NCBI GenBank assembly: GCA_937873145.1
Contig: CALMVK010000030.1
Span: 1-51,035, forward strand
Reading direction: 5' to 3'
Source: an uncultured Granulicella sp.
GTDB lineage: Bacteria > Acidobacteriota > Terriglobia > Terriglobales > Acidobacteriaceae
Length of the DNA stretch: 51,035 bases
Below are positions 17,378 to 25,561 of the stretch, in pieces. The position numbers and the translations under genes are program-made. Within the stretch, counting starts at the first letter, position 1; each line of letters begins with the position of its first letter. Under the pieces are notes generated by a model. That model searched no databases. It was given only the letters and a program-made list of their open reading frames with translations, and had not been told where the DNA came from.

Positions 17378-18469
17378 ATGCCTACTCCTCTCCGCAGCGC
17401 AGACTCGCAGCCTCGGGATAGACAGTTTACCCACTTCGGTGTGTTGAACACAGGTGGCCAGAGCAAAAGCTCTTTATTTACTTCGATTACCGTCAACCTT
17501 ATTCTGGCGATCATTATTGTGATCCTCGGTGCGGCGGCGAAGAAGACCATCGATCGGCGTAACCGGGAGATCGTCTTGACCGTGCCGTTGACGGAGAAGC
17601 CGCCTGAGCCTGTTCGGCCTAAACTGATTCCGCCGAAGATCGTTCCTCCGAAACCAACCATCAAGCCACCAGAGCCAAAGATTGTTCTGCCGGAGGTAAA
17701 GGCAGTCGAGCCTCCCAAAGTGCAACCGGTAGTCCAACCGAAGCCTCTTCCCGTCGTGACCCCTGCGCAGCCGAAGGTGGTGGTCGCGGCGGCCGCGCCC
17801 AAGCCTGTCCAGGTGAACCTGGGCAAATCGGCATCGGTCGTCAACAACGACAGCCATCCAACGGCCGTGGCATTAGGTAGAACCGATAACCCGATTCACC
17901 CTAGCAACGCACCGGCAACGGCTGCGGTAGATTTGGGCAATCGCGGCATGAGCGGCATGCCTCCTGGGACGGGAGGTGGACCGAACGCTCGGGCGGTAAG
18001 TCTCGGTTCCGGTCAGCCCAACGGCCAGACGGGCGGTACGGGAGTGCGTGCCGTCGCTGGTGTGCCGCATGGCGTTCCGCTTGGTACAGGAACAGCCCCA
18101 GGTGGCAATGGAGTAGGAACGCAGGTTCGCCAGGTTGCGCTGGGCGGTGCGCCTCCTCCTCCAACAGCGACTGCAGTGGCGGCACGCGCTCCGGTGCGTA
18201 CGGCGCCGAAGGTGCTCTTCAAACCGAGTCCGCAGTACACGGCGGAAGCTGCCGCATTGCACCTGGAAGGTACGGTACAGGTCAAGATTCATGTTTCGTC
18301 CACCGGTGCGGTCTCTGTGATTGGTGTGACCAGCGGACTCGGGCATGGGCTGGACGAGTCCGCAATTCGTGCTGCGCAGGGCATTCGCTTCAATCCGGCC
18401 TCAGATGCAACTGGCATGCCGGTCGACTGGGAAGGCGTGGTGAGCATTCGCTTCCAGATGGCAAGCTGA
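17378..18469 (+). CDS. TonB-family energy-transducer-like protein
   Basis: The product has 363 residues. A cytosolic N-terminus is followed by one membrane helix (SITVNLILAIIIVILGAAA) and a long Pro/Lys-rich stretch (PPKIVPPKPTIKPPEPK) of the kind that spans the periplasm in TonB. A Gly/Asn-rich linker comes next. The C-terminal TonB domain runs from about residue 275, with PQYTAEAAALHLEGTVQVKI, SSTGAVSVIGV and LDESAIRAAQGIRFNPA. TonB proteins couple the proton gradient (through ExbB/ExbD) to outer-membrane transporters. No exbBD or TonB-dependent receptor lies nearby, so this may be a structural or orphan paralogue. The ATG at 17378 is the only sensible start. Confidence 0.82.
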   Translation: MPTPLRSADSQPRDRQFTHFGVLNTGGQSKSSLFTSITVNLILAIIIVILGAAAKKTIDRRNREIVLTVPLTEKPPEPVRPKLIPPKIVPPKPTIKPPEPKIVLPEVKAVEPPKVQPVVQPKPLPVVTPAQPKVVVAAAAPKPVQVNLGKSASVVNNDSHPTAVALGRTDNPIHPSNAPATAAVDLGNRGMSGMPPGTGGGPNARAVSLGSGQPNGQTGGTGVRAVAGVPHGVPLGTGTAPGGNGVGTQVRQVALGGAPPPPTATAVAARAPVRTAPKVLFKPSPQYTAEAAALHLEGTVQVKIHVSSTGAVSVIGVTSGLGHGLDESAIRAAQGIRFNPASDATGMPVDWEGVVSIRFQMAS

Positions 18470-18589
18470 TGGCTTGGACACCTGACCGATTCTCTCGAAG
18501 GTCTCTGACCGTCGGGCAATATTAACCTTAAGCAACGCAGTTCTGAACGGTCCACCGCTGAGCTGTTCCTTATAGGAGTTTCCATCCAC

Positions 18590-20482
18590 ATGATCTCTCG
18601 GATACACACCATCACTGGACTGTCGCTCGCCCTTCTTTTTGCTTCGGTGCAGCCGGGCCATGCTGCAGGCTCGGTCTTTGGCGGCAAGAAAAAAGAAGTG
18701 GTTGCCGCGAAGAAGCTTACCCCCGCGCAGAGCGCACTGATCGATAAAGCGATCGTGCGTGAGAAGGAGGTCGTCAAGGTCGTGAAAGAGCGCGCGCCGC
18801 TTGTCGAGACCTATATCCAGAATATGAAGGTTGATCCGGTGATGCGCCAGGTTCCAGAGAGCGATGAGCATTTTCTGGGCCGGGTCGACTTCGGCAAGGT
18901 GATCGGCGACACGCCTTACGAGGCAGGGCCGAAGGCAGGTCAGAAGAGCAAGACGGGAATTTTTAAGGGTTCACTTAGCTTTATCTCAGGTCTTGGCGGC
19001 TCGCTGCACCTGCAATTCAGTGAAGCGGGCTTTATTCAGATGTTGTTGATGGATTCGAACGACTTCAACAAGGATCATTACAACTTCTTCTTCGTCCGCA
19101 ACGACTTTCTAGGAACCATTCCGACTGCGGTTTTTGACGTGACGCCTGTGCAAGGCAAGAACGCCACAGGCCGATTCTTCGGACGTATCTGGGTGGAGAC
19201 GCAGAACGGCAATGTGGTCCGCTTCAATGGCGATTTCGCCGGTGCGGAGAAGGATTATCACGAGTACTTTCACTTCGATAGCTGGCGTACCAATGTGCAA
19301 CCGGATCTTTGGCTGCCGACCAGCTTCTATGTCGAGGAGAGCGATCCGAAGAGCCAGACCAGCACTTTGAAGTTCAAGGCGATCAATCACGTCTGGGGCT
19401 ATGTGTTGAAGGTTCCCACCGTCACGGCCGAGAACACGTCCATGGAGGTGCAGAATGCGACCGACGTTTCGAACGACGCTCAGGATCAGAGTCCGCTTGG
19501 AGCGCAGCGCGCCTTTGAACGGCAGGCCGAAGACAACATCATTACGCGTCTGTTTCAGGCCGGGCTGCTGGACGCGCCAAGCGACTTCGACAAGACGCTC
19601 GAGGCGCTGGCGAACAACATTCTTGCCTACAACCAGATCGCCGTGTCGAGCCCGATTCGGGTGCGGACGTTGCTCACCGAGCCGCTCGAATCACTCGCTG
19701 TCGGCAACACGATCATCCTTTCCAAAAGCCTGATCGACACGACGGCTGTGGTAACCGCAGACGGTGCGCAGCAGACTGGAAACCTGAATACCATCCTGGC
19801 CTTTCAGATCGCTCACATCCTGAGCGGCCACAAGCTGGATACCAAGTACGCGTTCAACGACCGGCTGCTGTTCCCGGACAACGCTGCGTTCAAGCGCATA
19901 CCCATGCACCACACGGACGCGGACAACACGGAAGCAGCCAAGAAGTGCATCGAGCTTTTACAGGCGAAAGAACTAGTCGACAGCCAGAAGTACTTTGGCC
20001 TGTATCTTCAGCAGTTGCAGGCACTGGTAAAGGGCTTACGTGCGTTGAATGAACCGATGATTGGGGACGCGCTGGTAAAGAGCGGCACGGATCAATCCTT
20101 CTGGCTGGCGGCGTTGATGCCGAAGGCCGAGAAGCTGAACGCGAAGGATTTGAAGCAGCAGGCGGCGGTCCCGCTGTCGAGCTTTCTGCGCTTCGATCCC
20201 TGGACCGACCAAGTTATCACAATGCATACGGCGTTCGAGCCGATCCTGAGTCCGAGCGACAAGATGCCATTTGAAGTAGCGCCGGTGTATATCAAGCTGG
20301 CCTACTACAAACCTCCTGTGGAGCCGACAGTTGCCCCAGCGGCAGTTGCACCGCCTGCGACACCGTCCGACAATCTCGCGGCTCCCCAGGGAACCGACCC
20401 GAACGCCGCTCCGGCGCCTGCGACGGCCGCACCTCCACCGTCGGCCAACACTCCTGGAGCACCGTCGGCAAAGGAGAGATAG
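18590..20482 (+). CDS. Secreted M48-like protein with degenerate metal site
   Basis: The product has 630 residues. The signal peptide (MISRIHTITGLSLALLFASV...GHAA) suggests periplasmic export. Residues ~90-270 form a beta-rich domain of unknown type (KTGIFKGSLSFISG, RFFGRIWVETQNGNVVRFNG). Residues ~310-520 resemble the M48 peptidase layout: an Asn-rich helix region, a NTIILSKSLIDT-like strand and a helix AFQIAHILSGH. In a true M48 enzyme this helix reads HExxH. Here Phe405-Gln406-Ile-Ala-His409 replaces the first His and the catalytic Glu, so protease activity is unlikely. The tail after ~575 is Pro/Ala-rich and disordered. The gene follows the TonB-like gene by 120 bases. The M48 relation is an inference. 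Confidence 0.6.
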   Translation: MISRIHTITGLSLALLFASVQPGHAAGSVFGGKKKEVVAAKKLTPAQSALIDKAIVREKEVVKVVKERAPLVETYIQNMKVDPVMRQVPESDEHFLGRVDFGKVIGDTPYEAGPKAGQKSKTGIFKGSLSFISGLGGSLHLQFSEAGFIQMLLMDSNDFNKDHYNFFFVRNDFLGTIPTAVFDVTPVQGKNATGRFFGRIWVETQNGNVVRFNGDFAGAEKDYHEYFHFDSWRTNVQPDLWLPTSFYVEESDPKSQTSTLKFKAINHVWGYVLKVPTVTAENTSMEVQNATDVSNDAQDQSPLGAQRAFERQAEDNIITRLFQAGLLDAPSDFDKTLEALANNILAYNQIAVSSPIRVRTLLTEPLESLAVGNTIILSKSLIDTTAVVTADGAQQTGNLNTILAFQIAHILSGHKLDTKYAFNDRLLFPDNAAFKRIPMHHTDADNTEAAKKCIELLQAKELVDSQKYFGLYLQQLQALVKGLRALNEPMIGDALVKSGTDQSFWLAALMPKAEKLNAKDLKQQAAVPLSSFLRFDPWTDQVITMHTAFEPILSPSDKMPFEVAPVYIKLAYYKPPVEPTVAPAAVAPPATPSDNLAAPQGTDPNAAPAPATAAPPPSANTPGAPSAKER

Positions 20483-20701
20483 ACGGCAGTTTTGAAGCAC
20501 TAAAGGATGCACAAGGCAGCGCGTTGTCTCTGCCTTGAGAGAAGCGACCGCGGGGACTCGATCTCCGCAAACGATTCCAGAAGGAGAAGTCTGCACAATA
20601 TGGGAGGGTTCGCTGTGGTGGCGAACCTTCCCCGGCTTTACCACCATCCGAGACTCCGCTGGCACGGACTCGCACTAGACGAGAGAGTAACGGAGAATCA
20701 C

Positions 20702-21238
20702 ATGAAGAACTGCCTTGGAACATTCTTTTGCTTCATCTTCTCGCTTGCCTTGATTTCGAATCTTCACGCACAGGCCGTTTACACGGCGGACCGCACGGCA
20801 CGCATTAGCGTAGGTGCAGGCGGGTCATACCTCAATACCGATTACGCTCCCAAACCCACCTACGGACCAAGCTTTTTTGCGGATATCGACTTCTATCGGC
20901 ATTTAGGCCTGGAGGGGGAGGGTCATTTTGGAGGCGTGATCAGCCCCGACGATATTGGAGAAAACAGCTATTTGGCTGGCCCCCGCGTTTTTCTGCGGAG
21001 ATATCGATTGACCGGGTATGGCAAGATTATGCTCGGCCGGGGCATTATCACCAACCAACGATACAATCTATCGTCTACGTACAATCTTTACGCGTATGGC
21101 GGAGGGCTGGAGTATCGCGCGGCTCGACGCCTGACGGTGCGGGCGATTGACTTCGAGATGCAGAAGTGGCCATCGTTCCCTCCCAATGGCCTCTCGCCTC
21201 TCGTGGTTACGGTCGGCGCTTCCTATATTATTCGATGA
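20702..21238 (+). CDS. Small outer-membrane beta-barrel protein (A)
   Basis: The product has 178 residues with a signal peptide (MKNCLGTFFCFIFSLALISN, cut after LHA). The mature chain is made of short amphipathic strands: ARISVGAGGSYLNTDYAPKP, LEGEGHFGGV and YNLYAYGGGLEYRAARRLTV. It ends PLVVTVGASYIIR. This pattern fits an 8-stranded OmpA/OmpW-like barrel. It is related in plan to the next gene, sharing YNL-A-GGG and FPPxGLxP-VT-GxxY. The last residue is Arg rather than the usual aromatic. A 219-base gap with no recognised gene separates it from the M48-like gene. Confidence 0.65.
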   Translation: MKNCLGTFFCFIFSLALISNLHAQAVYTADRTARISVGAGGSYLNTDYAPKPTYGPSFFADIDFYRHLGLEGEGHFGGVISPDDIGENSYLAGPRVFLRRYRLTGYGKIMLGRGIITNQRYNLSSTYNLYAYGGGLEYRAARRLTVRAIDFEMQKWPSFPPNGLSPLVVTVGASYIIR

Positions 21239-21274
21239 GGGATTGGAAGTCTGCCAACTAAGGGAGAAGCAGGT

Positions 21275-21829
21275 TTGTTGACCTATCGGTGTACGGCATC
21301 CTGGCTGCTCCTGTTGGCTTCTCCCGCTTTGCTTGGCCAAGCGTCCCCGACGGCGACGCGCAAGGCTGATCTTCAAGTAGGCGGCGGGGTTGTGGTCGAC
21401 TTTTCTGACTACAACCCCACCGCGCTGAAGGGATATGCCGTCTACGCTACGCTGGACGTGACCAATCACTTTGGTGGCGAGCTTGCCTTTCACCAGGCAA
21501 ATGCGAGCGGCGGGGACCAGTTATACCAGCGTACGTATGAGATCGGTCCGCGCTATCACCGCACGTATGGCATTTTCTCGCCCTATGCGAAGGCGATGTA
21601 CGGGCGCGGTGTGTTCAACTTTCCATTCGGCCTTGCGAACCTGGCGTATAACCTCTTTGCGGTCGGAGGAGGCGTAGACATCCGCGTGAGGCCTTACCTA
21701 AATGTTCGGGTGGACTACGAGTACCAGTCCTGGCGGAACTTTCCTCCGCAGGGACTTACGCCACAACTCGTAACGATTGGAGTGGCCTACCACTTTCCGG
21801 GCGGGTTGGGGCGCGGAGAGCACTACTGA
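21275..21829 (+). CDS. Small outer-membrane beta-barrel protein (B), paralogue of A
   Basis: The product has about 184 residues. Start codons are two consecutive TTGs (21275 and 21278) behind AGGGAGA at 21261. The signal peptide runs to about ALLGQASP. Barrel strands include KADLQVGGGVVVDFSDYNPT, YNLFAVGGGVDIRVRPYLNV and the ending GLTPQLVTIGVAYHFPGG. It shares several blocks with the upstream protein A, so the pair probably arose by tandem duplication. The stop is 21 bases from the stop of a convergent third barrel gene. Function is unknown. Confidence 0.65.
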   Translation: MLTYRCTASWLLLLASPALLGQASPTATRKADLQVGGGVVVDFSDYNPTALKGYAVYATLDVTNHFGGELAFHQANASGGDQLYQRTYEIGPRYHRTYGIFSPYAKAMYGRGVFNFPFGLANLAYNLFAVGGGVDIRVRPYLNVRVDYEYQSWRNFPPQGLTPQLVTIGVAYHFPGGLGRGEHY

Positions 21830-21850
21830 AGCAGCGGTCTCTACCGTGGC

Positions 21851-22456
21851 TTAGAAGTGGTAGGCAATGCCGACTGCCGGCATGCTGATGACCTCGTACC
21901 GATTCGTGTTCAGGATGTTTCCCGGAACTCCAAAGCCCGGAACCTTGACGAAGAGTCCCCGGTACTCAACGCGAACGTCGAAGCTGGGGCTGAGCTCATA
22001 AGCTACGCCGCCGCCGAAGAGACCGCCGATGCTGGTGTTTCGCTTGGTGGTGAGCTGAAACGTTCCATCATAGATAGGTGTGAAGAAGACGCCGCCGACT
22101 CCGGCTTCGAGAAAGGGGTTATATCGTTTGAAAGTACGTCCGTAGACGTAGCCGACGGTACCTTCCTGCTGCCGGGTGTGGATCGGGTTTTCCGTTAAAT
22201 TGCCACCGTAGCGGAAGTAGCTTGTGTGCTGGGCGAAGGAGTAGTTCACCTCCAGGCCGCTGTGCGGGGTAAGCAGGTAGCGGTAGCTGGCCAGCCCTCC
22301 GAGGGTTTCGCTTTGGACCATATAGACGGAGTTGGCTCCACTGACCGCCGGCCCGATGAGGCCAAAGGCACTGATGCTAACGTCCTGCCGGCTCTCCTGT
22401 GCAAAAGCAGCGATGGAGGACAACATCAGTGCGCCCAACAAAATCGTCTTCTTCAT
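21851..22456 (-). CDS. Outer-membrane beta-barrel protein (C)
   Basis: The product has 201 residues. The signal peptide is MKKTILLGALMLSSIAAFAQ with a clean Ala-x-Ala site. The mature protein has strands such as GLEVNYSFAQHTSYFRYGG, YNPFLEAGVGGVFFTP and FDVRVEYRGLFVKVP. It ends MPAVGIAYHF, with the terminal Phe expected for BAM-dependent barrels. It resembles Acidobacteriota OmpA-like barrel proteins. The ATG at 22456 is chosen because the signal peptide begins there; upstream in-frame codons give no sensible N-terminus. It is convergent with the two other small barrels. Confidence 0.7.
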   Translation of the reverse strand: MKKTILLGALMLSSIAAFAQESRQDVSISAFGLIGPAVSGANSVYMVQSETLGGLASYRYLLTPHSGLEVNYSFAQHTSYFRYGGNLTENPIHTRQQEGTVGYVYGRTFKRYNPFLEAGVGGVFFTPIYDGTFQLTTKRNTSIGGLFGGGVAYELSPSFDVRVEYRGLFVKVPGFGVPGNILNTNRYEVISMPAVGIAYHF

Positions 22457-22593
22457 TCTTTCTTCAACCCTCTCGCAATTCGCCCGGATGTCTCGGTTAG
22501 ACTTCGTCATCCAGCTTTTCGGTGCGGTTCTACCGTGGCAAATGTGTATGGGTAATTGTACCCGGTGCTCTTGTTGCGGTCTGCTTAGCGCAC

Positions 22594-22628
22594 AAAAAGG
22601 CCGGAGCGTAGGGGATGCCGCTCCGGCC
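22594..22628 (-). terminator. Rho-independent terminator of the LTXXQ-like gene
   Basis: GGCCGGAGCG (22599-22608) and CGCTCCGGCC (22619-22628) form a perfect 10-bp GC-rich stem with a 10-base loop. On the minus strand the stem is followed by TTTTT (22598-22594). It sits 25 bases past the stop of the gene at 22653, exactly where its terminator should be. Confidence 0.85.
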
Positions 22629-22652
22629 CGGTGCTGAGATGTAAAGATGCGT

Positions 22653-23108
22653 TCAGATTTGGGGAGGCGGAGGGGCGCCACCGTTTCTGCCGTAGCCGCC
22701 ATGCCCTTCCTGCATCTGCTTCAGCATGGCGTCGTATTTGGTCTTTTGGTCGTCGGTCAGGATGCCGCGCATCTTGCTTTGCTCGTCCTGGCGCATGGCC
22801 ATCATCTTGGCGCGCTTCTCGTCCTGGGACATGGAGGTGTCGTCCCGCATGGCCATCCTCTTGGTTTGGCTGTCTGCCTGGATCAACTTGACCTGCGTCA
22901 CCTGGTCCGGCGTGAGACCAAGCTGGCTGGTCATTCTATCGAGTTGGCGCTGTTGCTGCTCCGGTCCTCCGCGGCCTGGTCCTCCCTGACCCTGCGGAGG
23001 AGAAGGAGGTGCATCCTGCGCGAGCAAAGGGAGCGCACAGGCGGACGTACACACGGCGAAGAAAGCCACCCGGAGAGCGGGCAGGATATGCTGTTTGCGG
23101 AAGTTCAT
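22653..23108 (-). CDS. Exported LTXXQ/Spy-like small protein
   Basis: The product has 151 residues. The signal peptide covers about residues 1-31 (...ALPLLAQDA). A Pro/Gly/Gln-rich segment is followed by a helical region with LGLTPDQVTQVKLIQADSQ and ILTDDQKTKYDAMLKQM. These two 'L-T-x-x-Q' motifs are characteristic of the periplasmic Spy/CpxP superfamily, small helical chaperone or stress proteins. The helix between them is rich in Met, Arg and Asp (KRMAMRDDTSMSQDEKRAKM). The tail is Gly/Pro-rich. The gene has its own terminator and lies downstream of the LysR gene on the same strand. Confidence 0.7.
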   Translation of the reverse strand: MNFRKQHILPALRVAFFAVCTSACALPLLAQDAPPSPPQGQGGPGRGGPEQQQRQLDRMTSQLGLTPDQVTQVKLIQADSQTKRMAMRDDTSMSQDEKRAKMMAMRQDEQSKMRGILTDDQKTKYDAMLKQMQEGHGGYGRNGGAPPPPQI

Positions 23109-23226
23109 TGGAAGAACTCGCTTTCGTCTTGGATCTCCGGCAAACCTCTCCGGGGCGCTGCTATGAACTACAGACGGGTGCGCGTTCGGAAGGTTCCATC
23201 GCTGCGTGGATTTTCTGCGTTGGAGG

Positions 23227-24141
23227 TCAGGCCGGACGGTACGTGTAAGGATCTCCCTGCGCTGTGGCGTACGCTTCAACGACCTGGAGAAAGGCCACGG
23301 CGGCGTGCGACAGGCTGGCCTGTCTGCGGTACACCAGGCGCAGTTTGCGCTCGAAGCCGAGCTCGGGAACAGGAATCCGCACCAGCGATCCGGCGGCAAG
23401 CTCGTTCTTGACGGTGAGGCCTGGGACAAGCGCTACGCCGTTGCCCATCTCGACGAAACGCTTGATTGCCTCCAGCGAGGGCAACTCGACGTTCATCGTG
23501 AGCGGGGTCCGGTGCCGGCGGAAGGTCTGGATGACCTTTTGACGCTGCGGCGATGGGATGTTGTGGGCGACAAAGCTTTGCTCGCCAAGCTGCCGGATGG
23601 AGATCTCACCGGCGCGGGCGAGGGGGTGTTTGGGATTGACCACGAGGCTGAGCTGATCGCGATAGACGACGATGGACTGAATCTGCGGGTCGTCGGGTTT
23701 GAAGGAGAGGACGCCGATCTCGACGGCGTGCAAGAGAATCTCGTCGGAGATGCGGCTGGCCAGTGCGCGCTGGACGGCGACCTTGATGTGCGGATTTTGG
23801 CGGCGGAACACGTCGAGCAGCGGCAGGAGATAGAGGCAGGTGTATTCGTTGGCTGCAAGATTGAGGCGGCCGCGGTGAAGCTCGCGAAGCTCGGTCAGCG
23901 CGGTCGCGGCGTCGTTGCGCAGATTGAGGAGTTTGAGGGCGTACTCGCGCAGGACTTTTCCTGCGGCGGTCAGGCTGCCGTCGCGGGAAGATCGTTCGAG
24001 CAGCGTTTCTCCCAGTTCGCCTTCCAGTTTGGCGATCGTCTGGCTTACCGCGGATTGGGTGCGATGCAGGCGTACCGCCGCGCGCGAAAAACTGCGTTCT
24101 TCGGCGACGGCGAGAAAGGTCTCAAGCTGAAACAGATCCAT
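23227..24141 (-). CDS. LysR-family transcriptional regulator, divergent from leuA
   Basis: The product has 304 residues. The N-terminal winged helix-turn-helix is complete (LETFLAVAEERSFSRAAVRL, then TQSAVSQTIAKLEGELGETL). The periplasmic-binding-like effector domain spans ~90-295 (NEYTCLYLLPLLDVF, GVLSFKPDDPQIQ, FVEMGNGVALVPGLTV). The gene is transcribed away from leuA across a 181-base region with dyad sequences. That is the classic arrangement for a LysR regulator of the divergent operon, so it may control the leu/ilv cluster in response to a pathway intermediate. This is an inference. No effector can be read from the sequence. Confidence 0.9.
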   Translation of the reverse strand: MDLFQLETFLAVAEERSFSRAAVRLHRTQSAVSQTIAKLEGELGETLLERSSRDGSLTAAGKVLREYALKLLNLRNDAATALTELRELHRGRLNLAANEYTCLYLLPLLDVFRRQNPHIKVAVQRALASRISDEILLHAVEIGVLSFKPDDPQIQSIVVYRDQLSLVVNPKHPLARAGEISIRQLGEQSFVAHNIPSPQRQKVIQTFRRHRTPLTMNVELPSLEAIKRFVEMGNGVALVPGLTVKNELAAGSLVRIPVPELGFERKLRLVYRRQASLSHAAVAFLQVVEAYATAQGDPYTYRPA

Positions 24142-24194
24142 CGGTCAGCGCTCCCGACGCAAGAGCAGGAGGCCGTAGGGCAGGAAAGGACGTA

Positions 24195-24213
24195 GAATTG
24201 ATTTAATCGATTC
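24195..24213. promoter_or_regulatory. Dyad in the LysR-leuA region (candidate LysR binding site)
   Basis: GAATTGATT-T-AATCGATTC is a 19-base imperfect palindrome with 8 of 9 arm bases matching. It contains ATTGAT...ATCGAT with T and A spaced in the T-N11-A manner of LysR boxes. It lies 53 bases from the LysR start and about 110 bases from leuA, a usual place for a recognition site. Confidence 0.5.
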
Positions 24214-24276
24214 AAAGAGAAACATGGTGGTTGAGATCAATAGATCCATTAGAAATTGTGATATTTACTGGACGCG

Positions 24277-24295
24277 GCATAAGACTAGATTATGC
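24277..24295. promoter_or_regulatory. Second dyad just upstream of leuA
   Basis: GCATAA-GACTAGA-TTATGC has perfect 6-base arms and ends 27 bases before the leuA ATG. It overlaps the region where a leuA promoter or its 5' leader would be, so it may be an activation site for the LysR protein or an RNA hairpin near the start. Confidence 0.4.
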
Positions 24296-24322
24296 TGAAA
24301 AAGTCTGAATGGATTGCCTGAC

Positions 24323-25495
24323 ATGAGCCTGCCAACCAAGATTCTCATCTTCGATACGACGCTGCGCGATGGCGAGCAAAGCCCGGGATGCACGATGCAT
24401 GCGGGCGAAAAGCTGCGTATGGCGCACCAGCTGGCTGCGCTTGGAGTGGATGTGCTCGAGGCGGGCTTTCCCATTGCCTCCGAGGGTGATTTCGAATCCG
24501 TACAGGCCATCGCACGCGAGCTTCGTGGACCGCGCATCGCGGCCTTGGCCCGCGCGAAACGTGAGGACATCGAGACGGCGGCCAAAGCAATTGAATCAGC
24601 TCCGCTCCATCGTATTCACACGTTTCTCTCTTCTTCGGACATTCATCTCGAGCACCAGATGCACATCAGTCGCGCACAGGCGCTCGACCAGGCTGCGGAA
24701 GCGGTCAGGTTGTCGCGGTCGTTGGTCGACGATGTGGAGTTTTCGCCCATGGATGCTACGCGCAGCGATCCCGCGTTCCTGACCGAGATGGTGGCCATCG
24801 CAATCCAGGCGGGTGCGACGACGATCAACATTCCGGATACTGTCGGCTACTCCACGCCCGAGGAGTACAAGGCAATCTTCCGCAGGCTGAAGACGGAGCT
24901 GCCGGACAGCGACCATGTCACGTTTTCAACGCACTGCCACGATGACCTGGGCATGGCGGTGGCGAACTCGCTGGCGGGTGTCGAGGGAGGTGCGCGGCAG
25001 GTTGAGTGCACCGTCAACGGCATCGGCGAACGTGCCGGCAATGCGGCTCTGGAGGAGATTGCCGCCGCTCTGATGGTTCGGCGCGACCGGTATCCTTATC
25101 AGACGAGTGTGGTCTTGTCGCAACTTTATCCGACCAGCCAGCTTCTCTCTGAGATTCTCGGCTTTGCGTGCGCTCCGAGCAAGGCGATTGTCGGTGCCAA
25201 TGCATTCGCCCATGAGTCCGGCATTCATCAGCATGGTGTGCTCTCAAATCCACTCACCTACGAGATCATGACTCCTGCTTCGGTGGGCGTACCGGCGAGC
25301 AATATCGTACTCGGCAAACACAGCGGCCGCCGCGCGCTTGAGCACAAGTTCAATACCTTGGGACATCGCTTGAGCCGGACCGAACTGGACCTTGTCTACG
25401 CGCGTTTTACAGCGTTAGCCGATCGCAAAAAGTCGATTTACGACCAGGATCTGATCGGTTTACTGAAGCCGGAAGAATCGATTCTGGCGGTCTGA
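24323..25495 (+). CDS. leuA: 2-isopropylmalate synthase lacking the leucine-regulatory domain
   Basis: The enzyme condenses acetyl-CoA with 2-ketoisovalerate, the first committed step of leucine synthesis. The product has 390 residues. The TIM-barrel core has the HMGL-like signature [28 protein letters not shown] and the metal ligands in [18 protein letters not shown]. Next come [31 protein letters not shown] and the subdomain block [16 protein letters not shown]. coli LeuA has about 520 residues. The missing ~130 C-terminal residues are the allosteric dimer domain that binds leucine. Only 66 bases separate the stop from leuB, so the domain is not hidden by a frameshift. Homocitrate or related synthases of ~380 residues are an alternative, but the leu context favours LeuA. 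A TTG nine bases upstream is an alternative start. Confidence 0.9.
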   Translation: MSLPTKILIFDTTLRDGEQSPGCTMHAGEKLRMAHQLAALGVDVLEAGFPIASEGDFESVQAIARELRGPRIAALARAKREDIETAAKAIESAPLHRIHTFLSSSDIHLEHQMHISRAQALDQAAEAVRLSRSLVDDVEFSPMDATRSDPAFLTEMVAIAIQAGATTINIPDTVGYSTPEEYKAIFRRLKTELPDSDHVTFSTHCHDDLGMAVANSLAGVEGGARQVECTVNGIGERAGNAALEEIAAALMVRRDRYPYQTSVVLSQLYPTSQLLSEILGFACAPSKAIVGANAFAHESGIHQHGVLSNPLTYEIMTPASVGVPASNIVLGKHSGRRALEHKFNTLGHRLSRTELDLVYARFTALADRKKSIYDQDLIGLLKPEESILAV

Positions 25496-25561
25496 CTCTG
25501 ATGATTTCTACGTATGCAGTGGCGCAAGACGAAGCGCAGGAACGCAAAAAAGGAGCGACTC

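Noticed and set aside
24314..25561. Frameshifted or hidden LeuA regulatory domain
   Set aside because: Only 66 bases lie between the leuA stop and leuB, far too few for the missing ~130 residues, so the domain is truly absent here.
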